64,000 bases of DNA from JAYPWI01 sp964629575 (GCA_964629575.1 CAZVUM010000020.1:1-64000), one strand, 5' to 3'; positions 33,593 through 42,813 are shown, counted from the first letter of the stretch. Notes: a model not told the origin generated them from the letters alone. Numbers and translations: made by a program.

Positions 33593-34360
33593 TCACCCCG
33601 GAGGCGGACCCTCCACGGGGAAGAACAGCTCGATCGTCAGCTCGCTCACCACGACGTCGGTCGGCGAGCCGAACGAGGCCACCGTGGTCAGATAGCCGGA
33701 CGGACCGTCCGGTGTGTCGAACCACATCGGCAACACGCCGGCGGCCGTGTCGACGTCGTGGACGTCATCGCCGGGATAGGTCTCGGCTTCGGCGACCAAC
33801 ACCTCGAGACGCGGATCGGCCGTGGTCCGCAGCTGCCTGCGCACCCGTTGTACGAGGTGCGTCCGCACCGCGTCGTAGTTGAGGATCCGACCCGCCAGTC
33901 CATCTGGATGGAGGGTGATGCGCAGAACGTTGGGAACCGGTTCGAGCACATGTGGTGCGACCCCGTCGAGAAAGACGGCCGCTGCGTCGTTGGCCATCAC
34001 CAGATCCCACCCTCCGTCGAACACCACGGCCGGCCGGGGCTCGTGACCGCTGAGCATCAGCTCGAGCGCTTCCCGGACGTGGTTCATCTCCGGACTGGTG
34101 AGATCCGCCATCGGGTAGTTGGGTGCGTATCCCGCCGCGAGGAGCAGCTCGTTTCGGTCGCGGAGCGGGACCTCGAGGTGCTCGGCGAGGTGGAGGAGGA
34201 GCTCTCTGCTCGGCGTGGACCGTCCGGTCTCGACAAAGCTGAGGTGGCGCGTCGAGACCTCGGCTTCGGATGCCAGGTCGAGCTGGCTTCTCCTGCGTCG
34301 CTCGCGCCACGAGCGCAGAAGCGGTCCGACACCTGCGGTTGGGGCCACTGTCGTCATCAC
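33593..34360 (-). CDS. XRE-type regulator with MmyB-like ligand domain
   Basis: A 255-aa regulator. Residues ~10-70 are a Xre/Cro helix-turn-helix (LDLASEAEVSTRHLSFVETG). The rest matches the MmyB-like C-terminal domain, a PAS-like fold (PAVVFDGGWDLVMANDAAAVFL; PNVLRITLHPDGLA). Such proteins usually repress an adjacent divergent gene and sense a small ligand. Here the divergent neighbour is a membrane protein at 34444, with a palindrome between. Confidence 0.88.
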   Translation of the reverse strand: MMTTVAPTAGVGPLLRSWRERRRRSQLDLASEAEVSTRHLSFVETGRSTPSRELLLHLAEHLEVPLRDRNELLLAAGYAPNYPMADLTSPEMNHVREALELMLSGHEPRPAVVFDGGWDLVMANDAAAVFLDGVAPHVLEPVPNVLRITLHPDGLAGRILNYDAVRTHLVQRVRRQLRTTADPRLEVLVAEAETYPGDDVHDVDTAAGVLPMWFDTPDGPSGYLTTVASFGSPTDVVVSELTIELFFPVEGPPPG

Positions 34361-34395
34361 CGGAATCTACCGAGGACCTGAACGCCGATCCGATG

Positions 34396-34406
34396 ACCTG
34401 ACAGGT
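34396..34406. promoter_or_regulatory. perfect palindrome, candidate MmyB-like operator
   Basis: ACCTG-A-CAGGT lies in the 83-bp spacer between the XRE/MmyB-like regulator and the membrane protein gene. An 11-bp perfect inverted repeat in this position is the expected operator form for a Xre dimer. No other strong symmetry is seen in the spacer. Inference from position. Confidence 0.5.
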
Positions 34407-34443
34407 AATGGGATCGCCGCAGCGGTTGTCGCACCGTGGGGTC

Positions 34444-34863
34444 ATGACGACAACAACCTCTGAAACCCGTTCGTCCGGTTCGTCCCGCACGCCGCAGGAT
34501 CGACTCCGGCGCGTCCTGAAGGAGAACTTCGCACTCTCCGCGAGCACCGGCCTGGTGGCTGCGGTCGGCTTCGTGCCTCTGGCCGAGCTGTTCGACGTTC
34601 CACGGGCCGCTGTGCTGGTGGTCGGACTGGGCCTGCTCGCCTATGCACCCATGCTGTGGCAGTTCTCCAAGGTCCCGCGTCTACAGAAGTCGCACGCGTT
34701 GATCCCTGCACTCGGCGACGAAGCCTGGGTGATCGCGAGTGTCCTGATCGCCGGCTTCGGTCTCGGCGGAATGAGCCTGGCCGGCAGGCTGATCCTTCTC
34801 GCGACGTGCGTCCCGGTCGGAATCTTCGCGGTCCGGCAGTGGAGCCTCGCTCGCCGTCTCTGA
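34444..34863 (+). CDS. four-helix membrane protein, probable target of the divergent regulator
   Basis: A 139-aa protein: Ser/Thr-rich basic N-terminus (~30 aa), then four hydrophobic helices (LVAAVGFVPLAELF; AVLVVGLGLLAYAPML; VIASVLIAGFGLGGMSLA; LILLATCVPVGIFAV). It resembles no family I know. It is the only divergent partner of the XRE/MmyB-like gene and is followed 12 bp later by the MaoC gene, so it may be regulated with it. Confidence 0.65.
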   Translation: MTTTTSETRSSGSSRTPQDRLRRVLKENFALSASTGLVAAVGFVPLAELFDVPRAAVLVVGLGLLAYAPMLWQFSKVPRLQKSHALIPALGDEAWVIASVLIAGFGLGGMSLAGRLILLATCVPVGIFAVRQWSLARRL

Positions 34864-34875
34864 GAGACTGCGGCC

Positions 34876-35334
34876 ATGGCGACACTCATCGACGGAATCG
34901 ACGACCTCAAGTCTCGCATCGGCGAGCACATCGGCTACAGCGAGTGGCATCCGGTCACCAAGGAGCAGGTCCAGCTCTTCGCCGACGCCACCGGTGACCA
35001 CCAGTGGATCCACCTCGATGAGGAGAAGGCCAAGGCCGGCCCGTTCGGTGGGACGATCGCCCACGGCTACCTCACGCTGAGCCTGGCCCCGATGCTCATG
35101 GCCGAGGCGTTCACCATCGCCGGCGACGTCAAGATGGGCGTGAACTACGGCGCCAACAAGCTTCGCTTCACCGCACCGGTGCCTGTCGGCGCGCGCGTCC
35201 GCATGGGTGCGACACTTCAAGAGGTGAACGAATTCGACGGCGGCGCCCAGTACGTGGTGGAGCTCGTCTTCGAGATCGAAGGCTCCGAGCGCCCCGCGTG
35301 TGTCGCCGAGTGCATCTACCGCGTCTACACCTGA
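34876..35334 (+). CDS. MaoC-family enoyl-CoA hydratase
   Basis: A 152-aa hotdog-fold (R)-hydratase. The hydratase 2 motif is clear: VQLFADATGDHQWIHLDEEKA (catalytic Asp and His), then FGGTIAHGYLTLSLAP. Likely hydrates enoyl-CoA in fatty-acid or steroid degradation. It lies 13 bp before menG on the same strand; the link is probably only positional. Confidence 0.9.
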   Translation: MATLIDGIDDLKSRIGEHIGYSEWHPVTKEQVQLFADATGDHQWIHLDEEKAKAGPFGGTIAHGYLTLSLAPMLMAEAFTIAGDVKMGVNYGANKLRFTAPVPVGARVRMGATLQEVNEFDGGAQYVVELVFEIEGSERPACVAECIYRVYT

Positions 35335-35347
35335 CCCGGGCTGCCAG

Positions 35348-36061
35348 GTGAACGACTCGCCGCTCGAGGGCGATCGACTGCTCGAAGGTGACGACAAGGC
35401 CGCTGCGGTCGAGACGATGTTCGACCGCATCGCCCCCCGCTACGACCTCGTCAACCGCCTGCTGACGTTTCGACTCGACGTCCGCTGGCGGCGCAGGACG
35501 GTGCGCGAGCTCGCCCTCGTGCCCGACTCGCGTGTCCTCGACATCGCCTGCGGCACCGGGGACCTGTGCAACGACCTGCTCCGCGCGGGATTGCGGCCGG
35601 TCGGTGTGGACTTCAGCGCGGGCATGCTGCACGCCGCGAGAACCGACGCGCCGCTGGTGCGCGCGGACGCGCTCCGACTTCCGGTGCCCGATGGATCGGT
35701 CGACGGCGCTACATGCGGTTTTGCGCTGCGCAACTTCGTGGATCTTGCCGCGTTCTTCGAGGAGCTCGGCCGAGCGGTGCGGCCCGGCGGTCGAATCGGC
35801 CTGCTCGACGTCGCAGAACCGAAGAGCCGCTTGCTGCGATTCGGGCACGGCGTCTATTTCGGCAAGGTGGTGCCGCGCATCGGGGCACTTCTGTCGGATC
35901 GCTCGGCGTACCGCTATCTCCCGAAGTCAGTGGCGTACCTGCCGGAGCCTGACGAGATGATGAGCTCGCTCCAGGCGGCCGGTTTCGAGAACGCGACGCG
36001 CACCCTGCTGAGCGGCGGGATCACCCAGATGATCACCGCCACCCTTTCCGCAGAGGAGTGA
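35348..36061 (+). CDS. menG: demethylmenaquinone methyltransferase
   Basis: SAM methyltransferase for the last step of menaquinone synthesis. A 237-aa UbiE/MenG protein: VETMFDRIAPRYDLVNRLLTF is the family opening, VLDIACGTGDLCNDLL the SAM loop (motif I), GATCGFALRNFVDLAAFFEE motif II, and GGITQMITA the end. GTG 35348. menA is 1 kb away on the other strand, so this region provides two menaquinone steps. Confidence 0.9.
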   Translation: MNDSPLEGDRLLEGDDKAAAVETMFDRIAPRYDLVNRLLTFRLDVRWRRRTVRELALVPDSRVLDIACGTGDLCNDLLRAGLRPVGVDFSAGMLHAARTDAPLVRADALRLPVPDGSVDGATCGFALRNFVDLAAFFEELGRAVRPGGRIGLLDVAEPKSRLLRFGHGVYFGKVVPRIGALLSDRSAYRYLPKSVAYLPEPDEMMSSLQAAGFENATRTLLSGGITQMITATLSAEE

Positions 36062-36097
36062 GCGCAGCGAGCGACGATTGTCGGCGAAGATTCAGAC

Positions 36098-37087
36098 CTA
36101 CTCTGGGTGGGTCGACCTGAAACCCACCCAGGCGCCGAGGCCGGCGACCATCGGGATCCAGTAGCTCACCAGCCGGTAGGCGAGCGTCGCGAGTACCGCC
36201 CGGCCCGGTGTGACACCGGCGGCGACGAGGGTCGCGGTGAGTCCGGCTTCGACGAACCCGAGGCCGCCTGGCGTGATCGGGATCATGGCGAGAACCGCCC
36301 CGGCCACGTAAGCGAGAAGGACGAGCGACGTTCTGGTCTCGTCGCCCGTCGCCGCGAGCGCGGCCAGGAGTGCGTAGAAGTCGAAGAGCCATTTCCCCAC
36401 AGCCGTCATGACGGCCCACGGCCACCTGCGCCCGAGTGATCCGAGCACGACGCTGCGCTCTTCGAGGAGTCGCTGCCCCAGGTCGCCGTCGGTCGGGCGG
36501 CCGAGGCGGCGTCTCGCACGATCGATGAGGTGACCGAGTTGCAGCAAAGGCGTGGTGGTCGTGGCCAGCAGCAGACCGAGGCCGAACATCGCGGCGAAGA
36601 TCCCTGCGCCGATCCATGCGGCGGCCTCGAGTCCTCCTGGGACGACCACCTGTGGGTCCACGACCGCAGGCAGGCTGAGGAGCGGCAACATGAGCACGGA
36701 CGCCGTGGTGATCAGCGAGATCGCCGTGAGCCCGGCCGCCGAGCGTGCGGTGTCGACCCCTGCCACGGTGAGCATGCGGTACTGCAGGGCTCCACCTGCG
36801 GCGGCTCCGCCGGGGACCACTCGGCTGAATGCGTTGGAGGCGAGCTGCGACGTCACCAGCGCAAACCACGGAGCCCCCACGAACACGAACCGCTGCAGCA
36901 GCCACACACATCCGAAGCTGGCCAGCTCCGCCATCAACATCACGGCGAACCAGCCTGGGGCGATCTCAGCGAGCCGCGGCCAGGCCTGAAGCACTTCGAT
37001 GAGACCCGGGAGCACCGCATAGAGGGCGAGCGCCGCCACGCCCACCATGGCGATCCGCCAGCCCAGCCGCCCCTTGGACTCAGCCAC
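36098..37087 (-). CDS. UPF0104 / lysylphosphatidylglycerol synthetase-type flippase-like membrane protein
   Basis: A 329-aa polytopic protein with about eight helices. It matches the LPG_synthase_TM (UPF0104) type: RVVPGGAAAGGALQYRML, GKWLFDFYALLAALAATG, and PITPGGLGFVEAGLTATLVAAGV near the C-terminus. These proteins flip or carry lipid-linked groups. No synthetase domain is present. It starts 8 bp inside the end of menA. Substrate unknown. Confidence 0.85.
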   Translation of the reverse strand: MAESKGRLGWRIAMVGVAALALYAVLPGLIEVLQAWPRLAEIAPGWFAVMLMAELASFGCVWLLQRFVFVGAPWFALVTSQLASNAFSRVVPGGAAAGGALQYRMLTVAGVDTARSAAGLTAISLITTASVLMLPLLSLPAVVDPQVVVPGGLEAAAWIGAGIFAAMFGLGLLLATTTTPLLQLGHLIDRARRRLGRPTDGDLGQRLLEERSVVLGSLGRRWPWAVMTAVGKWLFDFYALLAALAATGDETRTSLVLLAYVAGAVLAMIPITPGGLGFVEAGLTATLVAAGVTPGRAVLATLAYRLVSYWIPMVAGLGAWVGFRSTHPE

Positions 37088-37952
37088 TGAGGGCCAGCCC
37101 GACGGTGAGCAGCAGACCCACGACGAGCTGCACACGGCCTGTGGCCCCGAGCACCGGGATGAGGTCGGGACCCGCTGCGCCACGGAGCACGGTCCGAACC
37201 GGCCCGACTGCCAGCGGAATGCCCAGAAGGCCGAGGAGCGCCCACGGTCGCAGGATCGCGAGGTACGGCAGGAACAGGAACACGGCAGTGAGGACCGCCG
37301 TGTAGAGCAGACGGGTCGGCCGGTCGCCCATGCGCACGGCCAGGGTCCGCTTGCCGGCCTCGGCGTCTTTGGGCAGGTCACGAAGGTTGTTCGTGATGAG
37401 AAGCGCGACAGCCATCAACCCCACCGGGACAGACGCGGCGAGGGCGAGGGTTGTGACGCGTTCGTCCTGGACATAGGTGGTGCCTCCGGTGGCAACCACC
37501 CCGAAGAACGCGAACACGAAGATTTCGCCGAGACCCAGGTAGCCGTAGGGCTTTGGCCCGCCCGTGTAGAACCAGGCGGCGAGGATCGAGGCCGCGCCGA
37601 GGGCGATGAGCCACCATCCCGCGGCGGCTGCGAGTCCCACGCCGACAGCAGCGGCGAGCCCGAAGGCCATGAGGGCGGCGCCTTTCACAGCGCCGGGCGA
37701 GGCGGCGCCGGACCCCACCAGCCGCATGGGGCCGACACGACGGTCGTCGGTTCCCCGCACCCCATCGCTGTAGTCGTTCGCGTAGTTGACGCCCACTTGG
37801 ATCGCGAGCGACACGACGAGCGCCGCAGCCGCCCGCCACCAGATCGGAGCGCCGTCGAGATCAGCCGCGGCTGTTCCGACGCCGACGGGAACAATGGCGG
37901 CGGGAAGGGTGCGCGGCCGCGCTCCTGCGATCCAATCAGCGGCGGACGTCAC
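37080..37952 (-). CDS. menA: 1,4-dihydroxy-2-naphthoate polyprenyltransferase
   Basis: Attaches the prenyl tail to DHNA in the inner membrane. A 290-aa UbiA-family protein. First Asp-rich motif NYANDYSDGVRGTDD; second motif region NNLRDLPKDAEAGKRTLAVRMG, characteristic of MenA. About nine membrane helices. GTG 37952 follows the SDR stop by 8 bp, so the SDR-menA-flippase genes form an operon. Confidence 0.93.
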   Translation of the reverse strand: MTSAADWIAGARPRTLPAAIVPVGVGTAAADLDGAPIWWRAAAALVVSLAIQVGVNYANDYSDGVRGTDDRRVGPMRLVGSGAASPGAVKGAALMAFGLAAAVGVGLAAAAGWWLIALGAASILAAWFYTGGPKPYGYLGLGEIFVFAFFGVVATGGTTYVQDERVTTLALAASVPVGLMAVALLITNNLRDLPKDAEAGKRTLAVRMGDRPTRLLYTAVLTAVFLFLPYLAILRPWALLGLLGIPLAVGPVRTVLRGAAGPDLIPVLGATGRVQLVVGLLLTVGLALSG

Positions 37953-37960
37953 GCTGGCGG

Positions 37961-38728
37961 CTACTCGCCGATGTCCTTGAAGGCGATGAGGCCACCGCCG
38001 TCCATCGCGACCGTCTGGCCCGTGATCCAGCTCCCGGTCTCCGCGGCCAGCCAGGTCGCACATCCAGCGATGTCCTCGACCTCACCGAGCCGCTTGAGCG
38101 GGTAGGCCGCGGCGACCTCGGCCCCGCGCTCCCCCTCCCAGAGGATGCGGGCGAAGTCGGTCTTGATGAGGCCCGGAGCGATGCAGTTGACCCGCACCTT
38201 CGGGCCGAGCTCGGCGGCCAGCTGCTTGGTGAGGTGGATCAGGCCCGCCTTGGCGACGTCATAGACGCCGAGCTGCGGGTTGGTGGACAGCCCGCCGACC
38301 GAGCTGATGTTGATCACCGACGAGCCACCCGGGCCCTCTTTCATGTACTTGTTCCAGCAGAGCTGGGTGAGCACCAACGGGGCGGTCATGTTGACCTGGA
38401 TCGTCTTCTCCCAGCGGGGGACGTCGACATCGATCGTCGGTCCGGCGTACGGGTTGGCTCCGGCGTTGTTCACGAGGATGTCGACGGCCCCGAACCGCTC
38501 GAGCGTGTGATCGACGACCGCCTCGGCCTGGTCCGCGTAGCCCACGTTGGAGGCGAACCACTGGCAGTCGTGCCCGATGTCAGCGGCCGCTTCCTCGCAG
38601 CTCTCCGGCTTGCGAGACGTGATCATCACCTGTGCACCGGATTCGGCGAATGCCCGGGCGATACCACGCCCGATGCCCCGGGAGCCGCCCGTCACCAGAG
38701 CCGTCTTGCCGTCGAGTCGAAGATCCAT
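37961..38728 (-). CDS. short-chain dehydrogenase/reductase
   Basis: A 255-aa classical SDR: TGGSRGIGRGIA near residue 13, NNAGANPYAG, Ser in NISSVGGL and YxxxK in YDVAKAGLI. The ending SWITGQTVAMDGGG is usual. FabG-like, but it precedes menA, not fab genes; substrate unknown. ATG 38728. Confidence 0.88.
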   Translation of the reverse strand: MDLRLDGKTALVTGGSRGIGRGIARAFAESGAQVMITSRKPESCEEAAADIGHDCQWFASNVGYADQAEAVVDHTLERFGAVDILVNNAGANPYAGPTIDVDVPRWEKTIQVNMTAPLVLTQLCWNKYMKEGPGGSSVINISSVGGLSTNPQLGVYDVAKAGLIHLTKQLAAELGPKVRVNCIAPGLIKTDFARILWEGERGAEVAAAYPLKRLGEVEDIAGCATWLAAETGSWITGQTVAMDGGGLIAFKDIGE

Positions 38729-38806
38729 GTGGAGCGACAGTAGGCCGTGCCGCGGTCCGAAGCGCAGACGGCGGGCGCTCGCCTTCACGCCGTAGGATGC
38801 CCGGCC

Positions 38807-39682
38807 ATGGACTACGGCTATCTGACCGGCAATCACGCGGAGGGAATCAGCCCGGGAGACCTGGCGAGAGAACTCGAAGAGCGCGGGTTCGCATCAATCT
38901 GGGTGCCTGAGCACAGCCACATTCCGACGGACCGCAGGAGCCCCTACCCCAACGGCGGTCCGCTCCCCGACTCCTACGTCCACATGATGGACCCGATGGT
39001 GTCGCTGATGGCTGCGGCCGCGACGACGTCCGAGCTGCGCTTGTGCACGGGCATCGTGCTCCTCCTCGAACACGATCTGCTCGACCTGGCCTGCACGGTG
39101 GCGACCACCGACGTCTTGTCGGGCGGTCGGGTCGTGTTGGGAATCGGTGTGGGGTGGAACGAGGAGGAACTCGAGAACCACCGTCCGGACCTTGCGTTCA
39201 AGAAGCGGTACAGCGCGATGCGCGAGCGGGTCGCAGCGCTGCGCACGGCGTGGAGTGAGGAGGAGGCGTCGTTCTCGGGCACCTGGGATTCCTTCACCGA
39301 GTCGTGGGTGTACCCCAAGCCGCCAGGCGGGTCTGTACCGATCGCGCTCGGCAACGCCGGCCCGCTCGGCATGCGCCACGCGGCCGAGTACGCCGACGAA
39401 TGGTGCCCGATCGACGTCGGTGTGCAGAACGAACAGGGCAAGCCCGACGTGGTCGAGGGCATCGCCCGCTTCCGCCAGATGGTCACAGAGGCGGGCCGCG
39501 ACCCCGACACGATCCCCGTCAAGTTGTTCGTGTGGGGACGACCGCGACCCGAGCGGCTCGAGATGTACGCCGAGGCGGGCGTCACCGAGTTCGTGTTCAC
39601 GCCGGCCCACTTCGATCTGCCGACCGCCGACGAGACCCTGCGTCACCTCGACGAGCTCGCCCCCGTCGTCAACGCCCTGTAG
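38807..39682 (+). CDS. LLM-class F420-dependent oxidoreductase
   Basis: A 291-aa luciferase-like TIM barrel. Typical pattern: N-terminal ELEERGFASIWVPEHSHIP, then LCTGIVLLLEHDLLDLA, LSGGRVVLGIGVGWNEEEL, and KPPGGSVPIALGNAG. In actinobacteria this class (TIGR03619-like) mostly uses F420. The start is ATG 38807, preceded by a short divergent spacer shared with the SDR gene. Confidence 0.85.
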   Translation: MDYGYLTGNHAEGISPGDLARELEERGFASIWVPEHSHIPTDRRSPYPNGGPLPDSYVHMMDPMVSLMAAAATTSELRLCTGIVLLLEHDLLDLACTVATTDVLSGGRVVLGIGVGWNEEELENHRPDLAFKKRYSAMRERVAALRTAWSEEEASFSGTWDSFTESWVYPKPPGGSVPIALGNAGPLGMRHAAEYADEWCPIDVGVQNEQGKPDVVEGIARFRQMVTEAGRDPDTIPVKLFVWGRPRPERLEMYAEAGVTEFVFTPAHFDLPTADETLRHLDELAPVVNAL

Positions 39683-39697
39683 CCAGGCCCCCGCCGA

Positions 39698-39734
39698 GTT
39701 GAGCAAGATGGTGCCTGACACCATGTTGCTCAAC
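39698..39734. repeat. 16-bp-stem imperfect palindrome between convergent genes
   Basis: Left arm GTTGAGCAAGATGGTG, 5-nt loop CCTGA, right arm CACCATGTTGCTCAAC: one mismatch in 16 pairs. It fills the 69-bp gap between the convergent LLM and unknown-protein genes, so it may act as a bidirectional terminator. The core GGTGCCTGACACC looks like REP-type palindromes dispersed in other genomes, which is from memory and unverified. Confidence 0.8.
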
Positions 39735-39751
39735 TTCGGGGTTGCTCGACT

Positions 39752-40798
39752 TCAGAAGCCGCGGGGCCCGCCGGGCCGGGTGATCCGCCAGGTGGTGCGA
39801 TCAGCGCCGAGGTCGAGGCGGTCGGTGAGTTCGAGCCGCACCGTCGGGTCGGCGACCGCCAGCACGCCCGCGTAGAGACCGGCGAGGCCGTCCAGCCATT
39901 CGGGCACACATTCACCTTCGAGGCCGCGGAACATCCGCCAGCTCTCCTGCGACACCAGGACGTCCCCGGCGATGACCGCATCGCCCTGGGCTTCGAGCAG
40001 CCGAGCGAGAACGACGGCCGGCGCAGTGGTCCCGAGCCGGTCGGTGACTGCTTTCGAGTACTGCATGCCGATGCGGCTGCCGGTGCGGTACATGAGCCCC
40101 TGCGCGGCCAGTGGACCCAGCTGGTCGTGAAGCACTGGCGTGATGTTGCGGATGTAGTCCATCGAGTAGTTGCGGGCGGCCTTCGCCAAACGATCCGGCG
40201 GCCAGGTGTCCGCCGCCAGAAGCGGGAGAGCGTCCAGGTCGACCGGTGGGCACATCTCGCCGAACCGGAAGCGCACGCGCTCCTCGGGCTCCAACTCCCG
40301 GTCCTCCTCGAGGTAGTACCCCTCGAGGCCGGGAAAGCCGTCCATGGTCTGCCCGGTACATACGAACCCCAGCCGGGGATTGCCGAGACTCACCCCGTTG
40401 TGGCCATGCCAGCCGTGCAACATCGCCCGAGCGACGCGGGTGGGGATCGCTGCGAGGGCCGTCCCATCGAATATCCAGCGGGGCGGCAGGTACCGCACCC
40501 AGGCCTTGGTATCGGATTCGGGCACGAACACCACACCGACACCACCGACGTGGTTGGAGAGGTAGTGGTACTTGGCGCATGCGACCGCGTCGGGCTCACC
40601 ATCGAGACCGAGCTTCGAGAGACCCGGCAGAAACCTCTCGAGATGCTGCCGACGGAAGAGACCGAACAGGGCGTCCGCGGCCCTGTCCTCCCCTTCCTCC
40701 ACCACCAGCGCGAGAACCAGACCCGTCAGGTAGCGATGCAGCAGCTCGCTCACCGCGTCGTACCCGGCCGTGTCGATCTGCTCCGAAGGTCCCGTCAC
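39752..40798 (-). CDS. uncharacterised 348-aa protein
   Basis: Starts at GTG 40798, giving VTGPSEQIDTAGYDAV. It is soluble, with mixed alpha/beta and no membrane helix or signal peptide. Conserved-looking blocks: KYHYLSNHVGGVGVVFVPE, MLHGWHGHNGVSLGNPRLGFVCTGQTMDGFPGL and ARNYSMDYIRNITPVL. The Cys/Gln/Tyr-rich middle suggests an enzyme, but I do not recognise the family. Divergent from the YyaL gene by about 35 bp. Confidence 0.65.
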   Translation of the reverse strand: MTGPSEQIDTAGYDAVSELLHRYLTGLVLALVVEEGEDRAADALFGLFRRQHLERFLPGLSKLGLDGEPDAVACAKYHYLSNHVGGVGVVFVPESDTKAWVRYLPPRWIFDGTALAAIPTRVARAMLHGWHGHNGVSLGNPRLGFVCTGQTMDGFPGLEGYYLEEDRELEPEERVRFRFGEMCPPVDLDALPLLAADTWPPDRLAKAARNYSMDYIRNITPVLHDQLGPLAAQGLMYRTGSRIGMQYSKAVTDRLGTTAPAVVLARLLEAQGDAVIAGDVLVSQESWRMFRGLEGECVPEWLDGLAGLYAGVLAVADPTVRLELTDRLDLGADRTTWRITRPGGPRGF

Positions 40799-40833
40799 GC
40801 CACCATCGTTGCACCGATCGATACGTTGGCCAC

Positions 40834-42813
40834 ATGAATCGCCTCGGGGACGAGACGTCTCCCTACCTCCGTCAGCATCGCCATAACCCGGTGCATTGGT
40901 ACCCGTGGGGGTCGGAGGCATTCGCTGCGGCCCGCGCCGAGGACAAGCCAGTGCTGCTCTCGGTCGGGTACTCGGCGTGTCACTGGTGCCACGTCATGGC
41001 CCACGAGTCGTTCGAGGACGGGGCGACCGCAGCGGTCATGAACCGGTTGTTCGTCAACGTGAAGGTGGACCGCGAGGAGCGACCCGACGTCGATGCGATC
41101 TACATGCAGGCTGTGCAGGCGTTCACGGGTCGCGGTGGTTGGCCGATGACCGTGATGATGACTGCGGAGGGGCGACCGTTCTTCGGCGGCACGTACTTTC
41201 CGCGCGAGCAGTTCGTCACGCTGATGGAGCGGGTCGGCGAGATGTGGAGGGAGAGACGGGTCGAGCTGTTCGAACAGGGAGATCGCCTCACCGAAGCGCT
41301 CGAACGTTTCGATCGGATACCGGCCGGATCGGACCTTCCCACCCTCGACGCCGTCGCGGGGGCGCTCGAGAGCTGGCGAGGCGAGTTCGACGCGCAGTGG
41401 GGTGGTTTCGGCCGTGCGCCCAAGTTCCCTCCGACGATGGCGATCGAGACGATCCTGCGGCGATCCGTCATCGACGACGATCCCGAGCTCGCCCACTTGG
41501 CCCTGCACACCCTCGATGCCATGGCGGCCGGCGGTGTGTACGACCACATCGGCGGCGGATTCGCCCGCTACAGCACCGACCCGGAGTGGTTGGTTCCCCA
41601 CTTCGAGAAGATGCTGTACGACCAGGCACTGCTCCTGCGGGCGTACACGCAGGGGTGGCTGGCCGGGGGGTCGGACGATCATGCACAGGTAGTCGAGGAG
41701 ACCATCGAGTACTGCGTCAGGGACCTGCGGCACCCGAGTGGTGGGTTCTTCTCCGCCCAAGACGCAGACAGCGAAGGTGTGGAGGGTCGCTTCTATGTGT
41801 GGACTCCTTCCGAGGTCACGGCGGCGCTGGGGCCCGAGGCCGCGGCGAGCGTGTGCGACTGGTTCGACGTCGGGGAGGGCGGAAACTGGGAGGGAGCGAC
41901 TGTGCTGCGCCGACCGGTGGGCGTCGGTTTGGGGCGGTCGGCGGAGCTCGAGGCGGCGCGCCGAGCCCTCCTTCAGGCCCGTTCGACTCGAGTTCGACCT
42001 GGGCTCGACGACAAGGTGCTGACCGAATGGAACGGACTGATGGTGGGCGCCCTGGCCGATGCCGGTCTGGCGTTCGGTCGCGACGACTGGGTCGCGCTGG
42101 CTGCCGAGACCGCCGACTTCCTGCTCAGGGAGCTGCGCGACGCCGACGGGCGGTGGCTGCGGTCGTGGCAAGACGGTCGCGCTCGGATCCTCGGATACGC
42201 CGCCGACGTCGCCGCGGTGATGGATGGTTTCACGCGCCTGGCAGAGGCGAGCGGCGACGCGAGATGGATCGACGAAGCGGTCGCTGCCGCCCGCCAGCTG
42301 GTCGACGTGTTCTGGGATGACGAAGCGGGTGGCGTCTTCACACCCGGCTCCGACGCCGACCCGCTGGTGACCCGCCCCAAGGACCTTCTCGACAACGCAA
42401 CCCCGGCGGCCAACTCGCTGGCGGCGGTGGGTTTCATGCGGCTGTGGGCACTCACCGGACGCCGAGAGTTGCTCGATCGGGCCGACGCGATCCTGCGGTT
42501 GCTCGCCCCGCTGCTCCAACAGTCCCCCACCGCCTTCGCCCATGCCCTCGGCGCCGTGGAGATGCGCGTCGAGGGGCCGAAAGAGATCGTGGTCGTGGGT
42601 GACAGCGCGGCCGCAGCCGACCTGGTTGCCGCTGCCGGCGGTTCCTTCCGCCCCGGCGCCGTGTTGGCGTGGGGCGAACCCTTCATGAGCCCGCTGTGGG
42701 AAGGCCGCGACGCCGATCGGGCCTACGTCTGCCAGGGCTACGCCTGCCAACAACCCGCCACCACCCCCGCCGAACTCACCGCCCAGCTCACCGCCCCGAA
42801 ATTTGGTCGATAG
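40834..42813 (+). CDS. YyaL/SSP411-type thioredoxin-domain protein
   Basis: A 659-aa protein of the DUF255 family. Residues ~1-165 form a thioredoxin-like domain, with ETSPYLRQHRHNPVHWYPWG and CHWCHVMAHESFED in place of the usual redox motif. The rest is an (alpha/alpha)6 barrel of glycosyl-hydrolase type (HFEKMLYDQALLLRAYTQGW; GGFFSAQDADSEGVEGRFYVWT). Function unknown. Its last codons (PKFGR and stop) lie in a copy of the 50-bp palindromic repeat. Confidence 0.88.
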   Translation: MNRLGDETSPYLRQHRHNPVHWYPWGSEAFAAARAEDKPVLLSVGYSACHWCHVMAHESFEDGATAAVMNRLFVNVKVDREERPDVDAIYMQAVQAFTGRGGWPMTVMMTAEGRPFFGGTYFPREQFVTLMERVGEMWRERRVELFEQGDRLTEALERFDRIPAGSDLPTLDAVAGALESWRGEFDAQWGGFGRAPKFPPTMAIETILRRSVIDDDPELAHLALHTLDAMAAGGVYDHIGGGFARYSTDPEWLVPHFEKMLYDQALLLRAYTQGWLAGGSDDHAQVVEETIEYCVRDLRHPSGGFFSAQDADSEGVEGRFYVWTPSEVTAALGPEAAASVCDWFDVGEGGNWEGATVLRRPVGVGLGRSAELEAARRALLQARSTRVRPGLDDKVLTEWNGLMVGALADAGLAFGRDDWVALAAETADFLLRELRDADGRWLRSWQDGRARILGYAADVAAVMDGFTRLAEASGDARWIDEAVAAARQLVDVFWDDEAGGVFTPGSDADPLVTRPKDLLDNATPAANSLAAVGFMRLWALTGRRELLDRADAILRLLAPLLQQSPTAFAHALGAVEMRVEGPKEIVVVGDSAAAADLVAAAGGSFRPGAVLAWGEPFMSPLWEGRDADRAYVCQGYACQQPATTPAELTAQLTAPKFGR

